Shown here: positions 25,268-36,974 of the stretch, in pieces
Numbering within the stretch: the stretch's first letter is position 1
How the letters are laid out: every line of letters begins with the position of its first letter
Assembly: GCA_963576475.1 (NCBI GenBank)
Contig: OY754981.1
Span: forward strand, 33,518,132 to 33,582,131
DNA length: 64,000 nucleotides
DNA from: Molanna angustata
Lineage: Eukaryota > Arthropoda > Insecta > Trichoptera > Molannidae
Direction of reading: 5' to 3'
Notes under the pieces: generated by a model
Databases searched by the model: none
Told to the model about the DNA's origin: nothing
What the model saw: the letters and a program-made list of their open reading frames with translations, nothing else
Program-made: the position numbers and the translations under genes

Positions 25268-25468
25268 TTAAGATGACGGGGCGCTATCGAACTGATTTCT
25301 CCTGCTCGCGGCCAGAGTCGGGTCTAAAACAGTGACGCCCCCAGAACGATCGACGTCTCGATCCACTCCTAATGTCTCCGGTCGGTTGGGGGCTGTCGCT
25401 CTCCGGCCGGGGACTGCGCGTTTTTTGCACGCGCCGTTTCTTCCTCCAATCTCTTCAATACTGGGCAC
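25268..25468 (-). other. Gag-Pol overlap in the -1 frame, ending in TAA
   Basis: The pol frame is open from 25468 down to a TAA at 25268-25270 and overlaps the last 100 bp of gag. The geometry is that of a -1 frameshift fusion. No clear slippery heptamer stood out by eye. The TAA sits about 32 codons ahead of the protease aspartate. Confidence 0.7.
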
Positions 25469-26478
25469 TGCCCAACGGCGTGGGAATTCCCACAGAACCG
25501 GCAGTCTCTCAGAGGACGGGTCCTTGGTTCTCCACGAGGCTGCTCAGGGTTATTCGGAGTACGCCACGACTGCGACTGCACTTCATCCTCGTGGCGACCA
25601 CGTACGCGCTCTTGGCGATCGTATTGCTGCGGTCGTCGGTCGTCCTCGCGTCGACCCTGTGTACGGCCTTGATAACCGTATTGCGGCGGCGCGTTGTCCG
25701 CACGACGTCCCTGTGCGCGGTCCTGCTGGCCACGTCGTGTTTCGGGTCTGGGGTCACGGTACCTGGGCGAAGAATGACGGTCATCGGCGGCTTGCCATCT
25801 TCGTGACTCTGGTTCTTCGTATACTGGTATTTGGGGCCTCCCGCCGTCGTTTAGAGTGAGCTCGAATGGTCGCGTGCCCATCCGCTCGGCCTTTCCCAAA
25901 AGCCGGTCGTACGGCGCACCTGCCGCGGCCCATACTTCGAAGATCTCTCGGTTCCGGGGGGTCATTAATTCTACGATTCTTTCGACTAGTCCTTCGTCCA
26001 TCTCCTCACCCGGGAATAATCGACGAAATATGTCCTGCTTATGAGTCAAATATAGCAGGACGCTCTGCTCTTCTGCTTGCGTACCAGCATGTAAATATGC
26101 TAGAAGGGCGGAGCGGACAGACTCGGTCCCAAAGCTCCGTCTTATGAGACCTTTGAACTGATGCCACGTCCACAAGCCTTGTTGGTACTGTGACCACCAG
26201 ACGCGAGCCCGTCCTCGCAGTTGTTGAACTGCCTTCTGGCATTTCAGGGTTTCGCTGTCCTCGGTTCGTGAGAAATGACGGTCGCAGGCCGACAAGAAAC
26301 TCTCCGGGTCTTCGGCTAGGCCTCCCGAGAATGTTTCCTCCAATTTTGTGCTCGACGGCACGTAGACCTTGTAGGTGGGCCGTTTGTCCTCAGTTTCCTG
26401 TGGTGGGTCGTAACCGCCTGGCGGAGGGGAAATGGTGCGGGAGCCGCTCTCGGGAGGAGATCGCGCGGCAACAAACAT
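25369..26478 (-). CDS. gag: Gypsy Gag polyprotein with one zinc knuckle
   Basis: The frame is open from 26637. The first ATG in a sensible context is at 26476-26478 (MFVAARSP), giving 369 residues. The middle part (KQVQ-like capsid region: FLSACDRHF, QLRGRARVWWSQY, WHQFKGLIRRSF) is the retrotransposon Gag fold. The C-terminal 150 residues are very Arg/Gln/Asp-rich and hold one knuckle CRFCGNSHAVGQC, which has C-x2-C-x3-H-x4-C rather than the usual x4 before His. Gag would package the element RNA in virus-like particles. The two shorter relatives in this window lack nearly all of it. Confidence 0.93.
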   Translation of the reverse strand: MFVAARSPPESGSRTISPPPGGYDPPQETEDKRPTYKVYVPSSTKLEETFSGGLAEDPESFLSACDRHFSRTEDSETLKCQKAVQQLRGRARVWWSQYQQGLWTWHQFKGLIRRSFGTESVRSALLAYLHAGTQAEEQSVLLYLTHKQDIFRRLFPGEEMDEGLVERIVELMTPRNREIFEVWAAAGAPYDRLLGKAERMGTRPFELTLNDGGRPQIPVYEEPESRRWQAADDRHSSPRYRDPRPETRRGQQDRAQGRRADNAPPQYGYQGRTQGRREDDRRPQQYDRQERVRGRHEDEVQSQSWRTPNNPEQPRGEPRTRPLRDCRFCGNSHAVGQCPVLKRLEEETARAKNAQSPAGERQPPTDRRH

Positions 26479-28180
26479 TTCGGAAGCAAAAAGGCGGCGA
26501 GATCCCCTTACTGGCGACGGACCCGTAAGCGACCCAAAAATATCCTCCCCCCCCGGTCCAAAAAAAAAAAAAATCCACGCGCCCTGAATCGATTCTCTCA
26601 GAACGGGGTAGTTCGAACCGGTAAGGGATAACCGCAAAACAGTTAATTACATCAAATCATTCAATTAAATATACTCTATAAAATCGGCGTTGATAAAAAC
26701 ACAATAAATAATCATCAATAAACACTGGAGTGTTGAAAATTAAAATAAAAGTTGTTAATTCAATTATTAAACAAATGGCAATAAATAAAATCAATTCTTA
26801 AAATAATTATAAATAACAATCAACAATTAAATCAATAAATAAAAATAAATCCTTAAAATAATTAAGAACAAGCAATTATAATTTAAAACACAATTATCGA
26901 TTATTTAAAATAACTATAAATATTTAACAAATAAAACAAACACGTAAAAAAATAAGTAATAATTAATCCAATCTCGAATATCAATAATAAAAAAACAATT
27001 ATGAATAAGTAATAATTAATCCAAACACGAATATCAGTATTGAAATAATGGAATTAGCATTAATTATCACATATATTTTTCTTTAGTTAAATTAATTAAC
27101 GATCTTGTTCAGAACGATAAAAATATTTTTTCGATATGACTCTTGATAGCCATATATATTATTCATAGAAAAAATATTTTGAAGACAATATTTTCTCTAT
27201 GGCTTGTAGCTGTCACTGTCAAAATCTAACTATATAAATCAGTTTGATTCAGCCTCAGCACAACATTATTCAATTTGAGCTTTTTTTATACAACAAACTG
27301 CAATGCAACGTTTGTCGGGTGTCTGAAGCAGCTTTTGCCAGTGACGGACAACTTCTGAATCATCTAACTACGGCCAATTACACAATATATATCTCAAACC
27401 AACTTCAACACTGACGTGACGGCCAAATTCACTCATGACAGCAATAGCCAGCTACAAGAGATCAATATCGAACCAAAATCGACAATCACGGAGTATCACA
27501 ACTGATGGGCGATTCCAACGATCATTCGTGACTCGTTCTACAAAGAATTTTATATTCACAGCTCCAACATTTGCAGTGCAACTGGGCTTCAATTAAAATG
27601 AATCATTATGGTTCTTTAACCTGACATTCAACGTTGACTCGATATCAGTCTCTTAGATATGTACACAATAGCCTGTGATAAGCTTTACTTTTATTATGTA
27701 CATATGTTACATTCATTATATTTGTCTCTTTAAGATAACCATTTAGTATCTATATTAAACCGTTAATCTTTAAGATTACTATTTAGTATCTATATTAAAC
27801 CTTTAATAATACAATACCCTATGTGAAAACACATCATTGAGACGCACTGAGCGCTAATCGTACCTTTTATTATTTATCATTCACTTTAAAATTGTTTCCT
27901 TATACTCAATTTGTAAAACACTATATTTATAACAATAAAACAAGAATAAAACATTATTTACCTATAAATTGTTTCCCATTTGTATTTCAAATAGAATGAA
28001 TTTAAAATAACATTCTCTACTATGAATGTCCAGCATACAATGGGTTTTCCATTGCTACTTGTAACAATACTTAATATAAAAAATATTTATAATTTGCCCA
28101 TTCTGAGAGTTCCACTCAGGGTCGCTGGTTCGTCCAAACTCTCTCGTTTGGATGGAAGGCCCCTCTGTTGGGAGACAATC
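26479..28180 (-). other. Gypsy leader between 5' LTR and gag
   Basis: This leader is about 1.5-1.7 kb, long for the group. Next to the LTR it carries a GC-rich hairpin-prone block (CGAGAGAGTTTGGACGAACC). Farther on it has AT-rich tandem copies of a 'TGATATTCG(A/T)GTTTGGATTA' motif, which are also present in the other two copies (37000-37130, 57856-57998). I could not match the first bases after the LTR to a tRNA primer site. No coding frame is credible. Confidence 0.7.
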
Positions 28181-29137
28181 TAACACTCCTTCGCTTCACG
28201 CTGTCCGGAGACTCAGATGGCAAGGCCGCTGACCAGCTCCGAACAGCACTCAGCGTAGACGTGTGCAGTTTAGGTGGAGCGCTAGGGACGACGTGAAGCG
28301 TCGTCTCAACGTATCACTCCTCTCGGATAAACTGTTAAATACTACTGGACCAAGGTAAGAGAACATTTAAAGGCCACTCACCGTGAGGACGTGGTCTCCC
28401 AGCTTGGACCCCTGTCGATGATGGTGGATCGACAGCCCACCAGGCGTAGTCTGCGTTGACCTACGGGTTGGTGGACGTCCTCGGCCACTGGGAAGGTCCG
28501 TGTTCAGCCCAACGTATGCAAAGAAGATTTAAACTTATAGTTAGCTTAGAGCCGATGGAAACACCTAGGTGGCACAACCTGACCGAGGGAATCCGTCGGA
28601 CGAAACCCTGGCAGGCGACTCGCCGAAACGCGCAAAGGCCTCTACGGTTCAGCCAAGGCAACAGTCTCAGGAAAAAACCCAGCCAGCTGCACCAGGCTTG
28701 GCTCAAGTTAGAGTTTCTTACTTTCGTTGGGTAGAAAAAATACAATAAAAATTATTGCCGGCTCTGGGGCACCGGACTTGAGACGAGAAGTTATTTATTA
28801 ATTTCTACTGCTGGCGGCTCGGCCAGACTTTAAAAAAAATTTCCTTTTTGAAAAAAAAAATAAAATTGATGTTAAAAGAATCGTTCCTCTTTTTTAAAAT
28901 TAAAAATCTTTTTTTGCACGCGGCAAACTCAGCGCGCCTTTTTCTCCCAGCTGACAAGACAAAATGTTGCCATTTTATAAATAAAAATATCCCAAGTAAT
29001 AAAAAAAATATTTCCCCAAAAATGAATGGTACTTCCCGCGGTATTTTGGGTAGGTACCCGAAAATACTCGCACGTCATATAGGGGCGTCGGATTTCTCTC
29101 GCTCACGTCACTCGTGACGACTGACCGGCCGGTATCA
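28181..29137 (-). repeat. 5' LTR of full-length gypsy copy
   Basis: It is 957 bp and nearly identical to 20759-21715. Differences seen by eye are A at 29031 versus G at 21609, and the inner terminus, which reads TGTTA here instead of TGTCA. Confidence 0.95.
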
Positions 29138-30377
29138 AAGTATTCGATTCTTTTATTTAATTTATTACTACACGTCATATTACTTTATTACATTGATTAA
29201 TATTTGATCGGCATTCAAATTATTCAAGCGAGCGAAGCTGCGGGTATTTAGGTAGGTAATTGATACCCTCCTCCCAAGAGGCTTTGAGGTAGAGCTCACT
29301 TTTTTTTTCAATTTCAAAAATGGAATTTGATATTCCACACTTAGTCGCTGAACGAGATTGGAAAAAAACTAAACAAAAATTGAAGCCGTGGTCTGACGAT
29401 ACACAAATGTCAAGTGTCAGCGCACAAACGTCAGACGGCACGGTCATGTCACAAGATAAAATGATAAAATTTGAAATAAAATAAATAATTAAAATTGGTA
29501 ATAAATTAGGACGTCACAAATCAAAATTAAATAGAGTCAATATTGGACGTCACACGTTAAAATGAATTAAATAAAATAAATTAAATAAAATCACACAGCC
29601 GAATTATTGTCACACGGAGAAAAAACAAATTATCACATATAAGTAAATAGTTTTCTGGGGCACACATAATTTCCGCGTCTCGGCCATGGGCGTGCTGATG
29701 CACCGCCAATGCCGGAATGGATCGTCGTCGATGGGCGAAGGGGCAAGGCTATCGGCGACAGCAACCTTGGGTTCCAGACACCGGCAGATGCCGGATGGGT
29801 GACTGGCGGGAGCGACAGCGGCGGCGCGAGTCTCAAGGAGACGCAGGCCGTCGCTCCAGGGTCCAGCGCGACCCAACAGCGTTTGGAACACTTTCCAAAC
29901 TCAGAACCCGCTTCGGTCCAGGAAAGCGGCTCTCTCGCCGAATGGTGGTGCGCCGATCCATTTCGGCACTCCAGGTGTCACATCCATGGCTGCCGGTGTG
30001 GAGCGAGCCTAACCGACACCCTCTGGTGCGGTCTGCAGCTGCTCTGGCCACAGTGAGCGCGGTCCGTGTCGACACGACGCGTGTCTAATTTCGACTGTCA
30101 AAAATTTTCATCTCTCACTTGTAATGTCACATTTCAGGTTATGTCTTATTGTCAAATATTTTTTCTTACACTTTATTTTTTTCACAAATGTTTGTTTGTG
30201 GTCTGATTTAGCGCCGATTTCAAAATAGAAAATAACGTGAACAGGAGAGGTTGCGTCATAATAAGTTGTAATATATTCTCACTCGAATTTTTTTATGTAT
30301 GAGTTTGTAGGTATTTATTTTTATTTTATTTTATTTGGGACACTAAAGAAATTGACAATCGCATACAAGAAAGTATA
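29138..30377. other. Spacer between two opposed gypsy copies
   Basis: 1.24 kb separates the minus-strand full-length copy from the plus-strand deleted copy. It contains AT-rich sequence and a GC-rich island at about 29640-30275, listed separately. There is no gene. Confidence 0.7.
29640..30275. repeat. GC-rich repeat island, related to 54990-55224
   Basis: The right part (GTGAGCGCGG, GCGTGTCTAATTTCGACTG, then GGTTATGTCT and AGGAGAGGTTGCGTCA) matches, with divergence, 55042-55224, which likewise ends AGGAGAGGTCGTGTCA. Both stop at a CA, which suggests a shared LTR or repeat terminus. Overlapping frames of 80-120 codons on both strands reflect high GC and have no family match that I recognise. 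Confidence 0.5.
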
Positions 30378-31332
30378 TGATACCGGCCGGTCAGTCGTCA
30401 CGAGTGACGTGAGCGAGAGAAATCCGACGCCCCTATATGACGTGCGAGTATTTTCGGGTACCTACCCAAAATACCGCGGGAAGCACCATTCATTTTTGGG
30501 GAAATATTTTTTTTTTATTACTTGGGATATTTTTATTTATAAAATGGCAACATTTTGTCTTGTCAGCTGGGAGAAAAAAAAGGCGCGCTGAGTTTGCCGC
30601 GTGTTGGAATTTTAATTTTAAAAAAGAGGAACGATTCTTTTAACATCAATTTTATTTTTTTTTCAAAAAGGAAATTTTTTTTAAAGTCTGGCCGAGCCGC
30701 CAGCAGTAGAAATTAATAAATAACTTCTCGTCTCAAGTCCGGTGCCCCAGAGCCGGCAATAATTTTTATTGTATTTTTTCTACCCAACGAAAGTAAGAAA
30801 CTCTAACTTGAGCCAAGCCTGGTGCAGCTGGCTGGGTTTTTCCTGAGACTGTTGCCTTGGCTGAACCGTAGAGGCCTTTGCGCGTTTCGGCGAGTCGCCT
30901 GCCAGGGTTTCGTCCGACGGATTCGCTCGGTCAGGTTGTGCCACCTAGGTGTTTCCATCGGCTCTAAGCTAACTATAAGTTTAAATCTTCTTTGCATACG
31001 TTGGGCTGAACACGGACCTTCCCAGTGGCCGAGGACGTCCACCAACCCGTAGGTCAATGCAGACTACGCCTGGTGGGCTGTCGATCCACCATCATCGACA
31101 GGGGTCCAAGCTGGGAGACCACGTCCTCACGGTGAGTGGCCTTTAAATGTTCTCTTACCTTGGTCCAGTAGTATTTAACAGTTTATCCGAGGGGAGTGAC
31201 ACGTTGAGACGACGCTTCACGTCGTCCCTAGCGCTCCACCTAAACTGCACACGTCTACGCTGAGTGCTGTTCGGAGCTGGTCAGCGGCCTTGCCATCTGA
31301 GTCTCCGGACAGCGTGAAGCGAAGGAGTGTCA
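30378..31332 (+). repeat. 5' LTR of deleted gypsy copy 2
   Basis: It is 955 bp, TG...CA. It differs from its partner at 38829-39783 by one base that I could find (G at about 30584, A in the partner). Both share 'GATTCGCTCGG', where the other four LTRs have 'GATTCCCTCGG', so the pair is a clean sister pair. Confidence 0.95.
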
Positions 31333-32454
31333 GATTGTCTCCCAACAGAGGGGCCTTCCATCCAAACGAGAGAGTTTGGACGAACCAGCGACCCTGAGTG
31401 GAACTCTCAGAATGGGCAAATTATAAATATTTTTTATATTAAGTATTGTTACAAGTAGCAATGGAAAACCCATTGTATGCTGGACATTCATAGTAGAGAA
31501 TGTTATTTTAAATTCATTCTATTTGAAATACAAATGGGAAACAATTTATAAGTAAATAATGTTTTATTCTTGTTTTATTGTTATAAATATAGTGTTTTAC
31601 AAATTGAGTATAAGGAAACAATTTTAAAGTGAATGGTTAATAATAAAAGGTACGATTAGCGCTCAGTGCGTCTCAATGATGTGTTTTCACATAGGGTATT
31701 GTATTATTAAAGGTTTAATATAGATACTAAATAGTAATCTTGAAGATTAACGGTTTAATATAGATACTAAATGGTTATCTTAAAGAGACAAATATAATGA
31801 ATGTAACATATGTACGTAATAAAAGTAAAGCTATCTAGGCTATTGCGTACATATCTAAGAGACTGATATCGAGTCAACGTTGAATGTCAGGTTAAAGAAC
31901 CATAATGATTTATTAAAATTGAAGCCCATTTGCACTGCAAATGTTGGAGTTGTGAATATAATACTCGTTGATCGATGATCGTTGGAATCGCCCATCAGTT
32001 GTGGTACTCCGTGATTGTCGATTTTGGTTCGATATTGGTCTATTGTAGCTGGCAATAGCTGTCATGAGAGAATTTGGCCGTCACGTCAGTGTTGAAGTTG
32101 GTTTGAGATATATTTTGTGTAATTGGCCGTAGTTTGATAATCAGAAGTTGTCTCTCACTGGCAACAGCTGCTTCGGACACACGACAAACGTTGCATTGCA
32201 GTTTGTTGTATAAAATAGCTCAAATTAAATAACGTTGTGCTGGGGCTGAATCAAACTGATTTATATAGTTAGATTTTGACAGTGACAGCTACAAGCCATA
32301 GAGAAAATATTGTCTTCAAAATATTTTTTCTATGAATAATATATATGGCTATCAAAAATCATATCGAAAAAATATTTTTATCGTTCTGAACAAGTTCGTT
32401 TATTAATCTAACTAAAGAAAAATATTATGATAATTAATGCAAATTCCATTATTT
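31333..32454 (+). other. Leader of deleted gypsy copy 2, part 1
   Basis: It is collinear with the leaders at 26479-28180 (reversed) and 56672-58291. It is interrupted at 32454/32455 by the nested LTR element and resumes at 36975. No coding content. Confidence 0.85.
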
Positions 32455-33404
32455 TGACAAATGAAGAAAAGGAGGAGAATATACTCGTCCCACGTTGGGA
32501 GCCAAATTGATATCAAGAGAGAAGGCGGAGAAAAATACTAGTCCCAAGTTGGGACGCGAGATTGATATAAGGAGGCTGGGAAGAAATATATTGGTCCCAT
32601 GTTGGGACGCGAAATTGATAACTAAAGAAGCTGAAAAGCATAATAAAAATAAACATTAAACTCTGCCCCTGAAAATAAAAATCAAATAAAACACAATCAG
32701 CTGCGATGTGCCTGAAAAGACAAATACATACAAATACAGGCATGGTTAAAATAATATATATATAACTGGAAAGATCTTACCAAACTGCTGGTCTCGTAAC
32801 GGGACTGTAGAGGAAACACTTACACTACATATCACTTTATATTAATTAAAAATAACTTAAAACTATCTTAAATTCACCCCCGATGATAAGATGGATCTGA
32901 AACACACTTAGTCTCTACCATGCAATCAATATATTAGTATACACAGAAAAAAACTAGAGCCATCCGAGAGCCCTAGCACGTGGCACTATACTGTACAACT
33001 TTATAAGATAGACCGCTCGACACGCGTTAGACTCGATATACCACTGGCCGACCACTCACACTGACACTACCGAATGACAACTGATCGACTACAGCCGGGC
33101 GACCCAGCGCCCGTGAATCATGGAGTAGGGGAGGGGGGGGGGGTGGTTAACTGAAGAATCAATCCGTACCGCCGGGTGCCAACCAAGATTCCAGGAATCT
33201 GCCAAATGCATTTTACATTTCAAATTTATTTTCAATAGAAAAGACAATGCTTAAATATGTAAACAAGGCCTGGGAGGCCGCTATAATCCGTTCTTAGAAT
33301 TAATAGAAGAAATACATTAGGCCAAAGTAAAATAATGGTTATTGGGTTTCTTTGATATCATAATGCATGGAAATATATCGATCACAATACCTATGGAAAT
33401 ATCA
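32455..33404 (+). repeat. First LTR of nested non-coding element
   Basis: It begins TGACAAATGAAG and ends GGAAATATCA. Three copies of a motif like 'GTCCCACGTTGGGAGCCAAA' lie at about 32487, 32541 and 32593, each followed by TTGATA. It differs from the second LTR mainly in the length of a G run near 33140. Confidence 0.93.
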
Positions 33405-36025
33405 ATCGCCTCTCCTTTTATGATCGAGATAATCCATGCAAAGACAAAAGAAACCAAATATCGTATAATCAGACAAAAGTAAACGCATTACCAGAGCAAG
33501 AACGTATACGACTAAACACGATTCTTCTTTCCACCGCAATGTTCTACATAATAACATTTTCTTTTTCGATAAACGTATATGCAACGCTTAATATCGCTTC
33601 CAGAAAACCGCATCGCGAAGAAGCTTCACCTTAATTATAATGGGGCCAATACCATACCGCAATCGCTTCCAACCATCTAACAAACAAAACCGTATAACAA
33701 CTATCCATAATACAATTCGATTTCCGATAACTCAACGTCATAACGCATTTACATAGTTTTACGCTCGTATCTATCTTCAATCGCAATACAACATCTTCCG
33801 CAAGTGCCTTTATCTAATACCTCTACTTCGTCGGCTGATTCATTCGTGTCCATCCGTTATCTCATTTTCCTCTGTGATTTACTTAACGTTGTCCTCTCAA
33901 TTAAATAATAAAAATACCGCACTTTTTCCCAAAGGCATATAACACACTAAAAATCCATCACGCCGTATTCTGCTATTTACCTATCAATTATCACGTCTTT
34001 GTCTCATCTTCTTAAATCATTATCTCATCCGATTACGTCATTATCTCATCCTTTTACGTCATTATCTCATCATATTGCGTCATTATCTAGTCTTATTATA
34101 TAGTTAGCTTATCTTACTTCGTCAAGATCTCATCTCATTGCGTCATTATTTCATCTTATTACATTTCGTTAACCGGCTACTACTAAAACTTATTCCTTTC
34201 ATCTAAACGTTCGATTTCGAGTAGTCTAATTCTGCTTTCGTTACAAATCGTTATCTCTTTGGGTCAAATGTCCATCCAAATCTGCGCGAATTAAACTGCG
34301 AGTGGCTGTAGAGTCTATCAATGCTACATAGAGAGAATCATCAATCGTCTAGTTTATCTGCGGGGAGGCTAATCCTACCAATAACACATAGATCGTCTAT
34401 ATTGTATTCTTATTCGTAATTCCGTCATTCTACTCCTCTTCGTACCTATTCATCTCATTACTACTCAGCGCAACTACTGGCGTACCTAACTCATGATCCG
34501 GCGCGACTACCGGTCTTCTCTCTTCGAATTTCTCAGGATCTTCTCATCATCCGACGTATCATCATCATCATTTTGCTACCTCTCGACGTTTCTACTTGCT
34601 TCCTTTCATCCGACGTATCTTCATCATCATCTTGCTACCTATCGACGTATCTGCTTGCTTCCTTTCATCCTACGTATCTAATCAACTATCAGCTTCCTAC
34701 TGCTCGACGTATCTGGCGCGACTACCAGTTCTACTTCCGACGCGAATTCTGAACTACTTCTTATGATGCGTATCTTCTCGCTATTAGCCTCCACGGTCTT
34801 TATATCGTCATCATCCTCTCTATGCACATACAGCCTCCACAACCACTACAGCAAAATCTACAGAATTGGGATCATCATTATCCTCCAAACAACTTCATTC
34901 TTCATTCACAGAATTTTTATTACTTATCAAAACCATCTACAGATTTATAAATCACCTTCATCGTCAGAGTTATAAACCACCATGCTTCATTAACTACAGA
35001 TTTATTATCATCATCCATCGTCAGAGCTATAAACCACCATAACATCATGATCTACAGATTTATAATTCACCTTCATCGTCAGAGTTATAAACCACAACAA
35101 CTTCATCAGCTACAGATTTATTCTCCACCTCCATCGTCAGAGTTATTTTAAATTCTTCACCTACAGAATTATGCTTTGCCTACAGAATTATAATCCACGA
35201 TACTTCGTCAGAGTTATAATAAATTCGTCACCTACAGAGTTATTATTCATCAATATTCATATACAGAGTTATTTTTCTAAAACTTCACCTACAAATTCAA
35301 TAATAATTACAGCCTCCCGTGAGGTCACGATATCTTCAAACGTCATTACATTATTATAATCATCATCATAATCAGGGCGCCAGTTCCACGTGTTTTTACC
35401 TGGTGGAACGCAGGTTATATTTATTTAGAACAACTCACAACAACAGCAACAAAAAATTTCTTCGAAAAAAAAAAAAACGCTTGCATATCCTCTACTATCC
35501 GACTTTGTAAAAATAGTACTAAATATTCTATTGATTTAACATAAGTTTAAAATATTTAAAAATAAAATAAACATTTTACTCCCGGGCTAACATAATATAA
35601 CAGCAAATCTATAATATAGCGGTTCATATTATCATTTATATTATTCGCTACAAACCTAGTCTCATATTTTTATAAGTATACCACAAATTTCGTCATCACG
35701 TTCTACTATCCAATAATTGCATACATATATAACGACCGAAAATATATAAAGAAAATCCACCTCAAAAAAACATAACTATCGAAACAGTAATAAATTTCTA
35801 CAACTGAAAATCTCCACGTGGTCTGTGAAAACAACAGTTATTAAAACACGCTCAAGTATCCCGACAAATAAATATTTCAATATCAGTAAAATAAGTATAC
35901 CTAAAAATCATTCTTAAAAATTACACGCTTCAAAAAAACACAGCTATCTACAAACAAAACTTAAATCTCAGGGCGGTTCGTTAAAAACTACTGTTTTTAA
36001 AATGTCCCACGTTTTGGGGGCCAAT
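33405..36025 (+). repeat. Interior of nested element: successive tandem arrays
   Basis: It is pyrimidine-rich. Three arrays follow each other. At about 34005-34170 there are roughly 24-bp units with 'CGTCATTATCTCATC'. At about 34500-34740 there are roughly 60-bp units with 'CATCCGACGTATC', 'TTGCTACC' and 'TCGACGTAT'. At about 34850-35300 units of roughly 45-65 bp hold 'CTACAGATTTAT' and 'CGTCAGAGTTATAA'. The right end 'CCCACGTTTTGGGGGCCAAT' (36007-36026) is the likely polypurine tract and resembles the motif repeated in the LTR. I could not recognise a primer-binding site. Confidence 0.75.
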
Positions 36026-36974
36026 TGACAAATGAAGAAAAGGAGGAGAATATACTCGTCCCACGTTGGGAGCCAAATTGATATCAAGAGAGAAGGCGGA
36101 GAAAAATACTAGTCCCAAGTTGGGACGCGAGATTGATATAAGGAGGCTGGGAAGAAATATATTGGTCCCATGTTGGGACGCGAAATTGATAACTAAAGAA
36201 GCTGAAAAGCATAATAAAAATAAACATTAAACTCTGCCCCTGAAAATAAAAATCAAATAAAACACAATCAGCTGCGATGTGCCTGAAAAGACAAATACAT
36301 ACAAATACAGGCATGGTTAAAATAATATATATATAACTGGAAAGATCTTACCAAACTGCTGGTCTCGTAACGGGACTGTAGAGGAAACACTTACACTACA
36401 TATCACTTTATATTAATTAAAAATAACTTAAAACTATCTTAAATTCACCCCCGATGATAAGATGGATCTGAAACACACTTAGTCTCTACCATGCAATCAA
36501 TATATTAGTATACACAGAAAAAAACTAGAGCCATCCGAGAGCCCTAGCACGTGGCACTATACTGTACAACTTTATAAGATAGACCGCTCGACACGCGTTA
36601 GACTCGATATACCACTGGCCGACCACTCACACTGACACTACCGAATGACAACTGATCGACTACAGCCGGGCGACCCAGCGCCCGTGAATCATGGAGTAGG
36701 GGAGGGGGGGGGGTGGTTAACTGAAGAATCAATCCGTACCGCCGGGTGCCAACCAAGATTCCAGGAATCTGCCAAATGCATTTTACATTTCAAATTTATT
36801 TTCAATAGAAAAGACAATGCTTAAATATGTAAACAAGGCCTGGGAGGCCGCTATAATCCGTTCTTAGAATTAATAGAAGAAATACATTAGGCCAAAGTAA
36901 AATAATGGTTATTGGGTTTCTTTGATATCATAATGCATGGAAATATATCGATCACAATACCTATGGAAATATCA
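36026..36974 (+). repeat. Second LTR of nested non-coding element
   Basis: A 949-bp near-identical copy of 32455-33404. Small open frames such as 36084-36314 on the minus strand occur in both LTRs and are not genes. Confidence 0.93.

Larger units (their letters stand above)
20759..29137 (-). mobile_element. Full-length Ty3/gypsy LTR retrotransposon, TSD AAGT
   Basis: An 8379-bp element with 957-bp LTRs at both ends, a 1.5-kb leader, gag and pol. The four bases AAGT flank it at 20755-20758 and 29138-29141. The two LTRs differ at only about two positions, so the insertion is recent. There is no envelope frame. The order PR-RT-RNase H-integrase places it in Ty3/gypsy (Metaviridae). Pol sits one base back (-1) from gag. 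Activity is uncertain because of an in-frame TAA at the start of the pol frame and an unusual protease motif (see pol). Confidence 0.96.
32455..36974 (+). mobile_element. Nested non-coding LTR element (LARD-like), TSD ATTT
   Basis: Two near-identical LTRs of about 950 bp (32455-33404 and 36026-36974) with TG...CA ends enclose 2621 bp without any coding frame above about 70 codons. ATTT lies at 32451-32454 and 36975-36978. Excising the element and one ATTT restores a leader sequence that agrees with the reversed full-length copy near 27045. Long LTRs with a sizeable non-coding interior fit the LARD class, which depends on another element's proteins. The family of its helper cannot be told. The strand given follows the likely polypurine side and is uncertain. 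Confidence 0.93.

Noticed and set aside
28181..28260. Reading the right-hand LTR as belonging to a separate solo insertion
   Set aside because: The AAGT duplication pairs the outer ends 20758 and 29138, the LTRs are near-identical and collinear gag-pol lies between them, so it is one full-length element.
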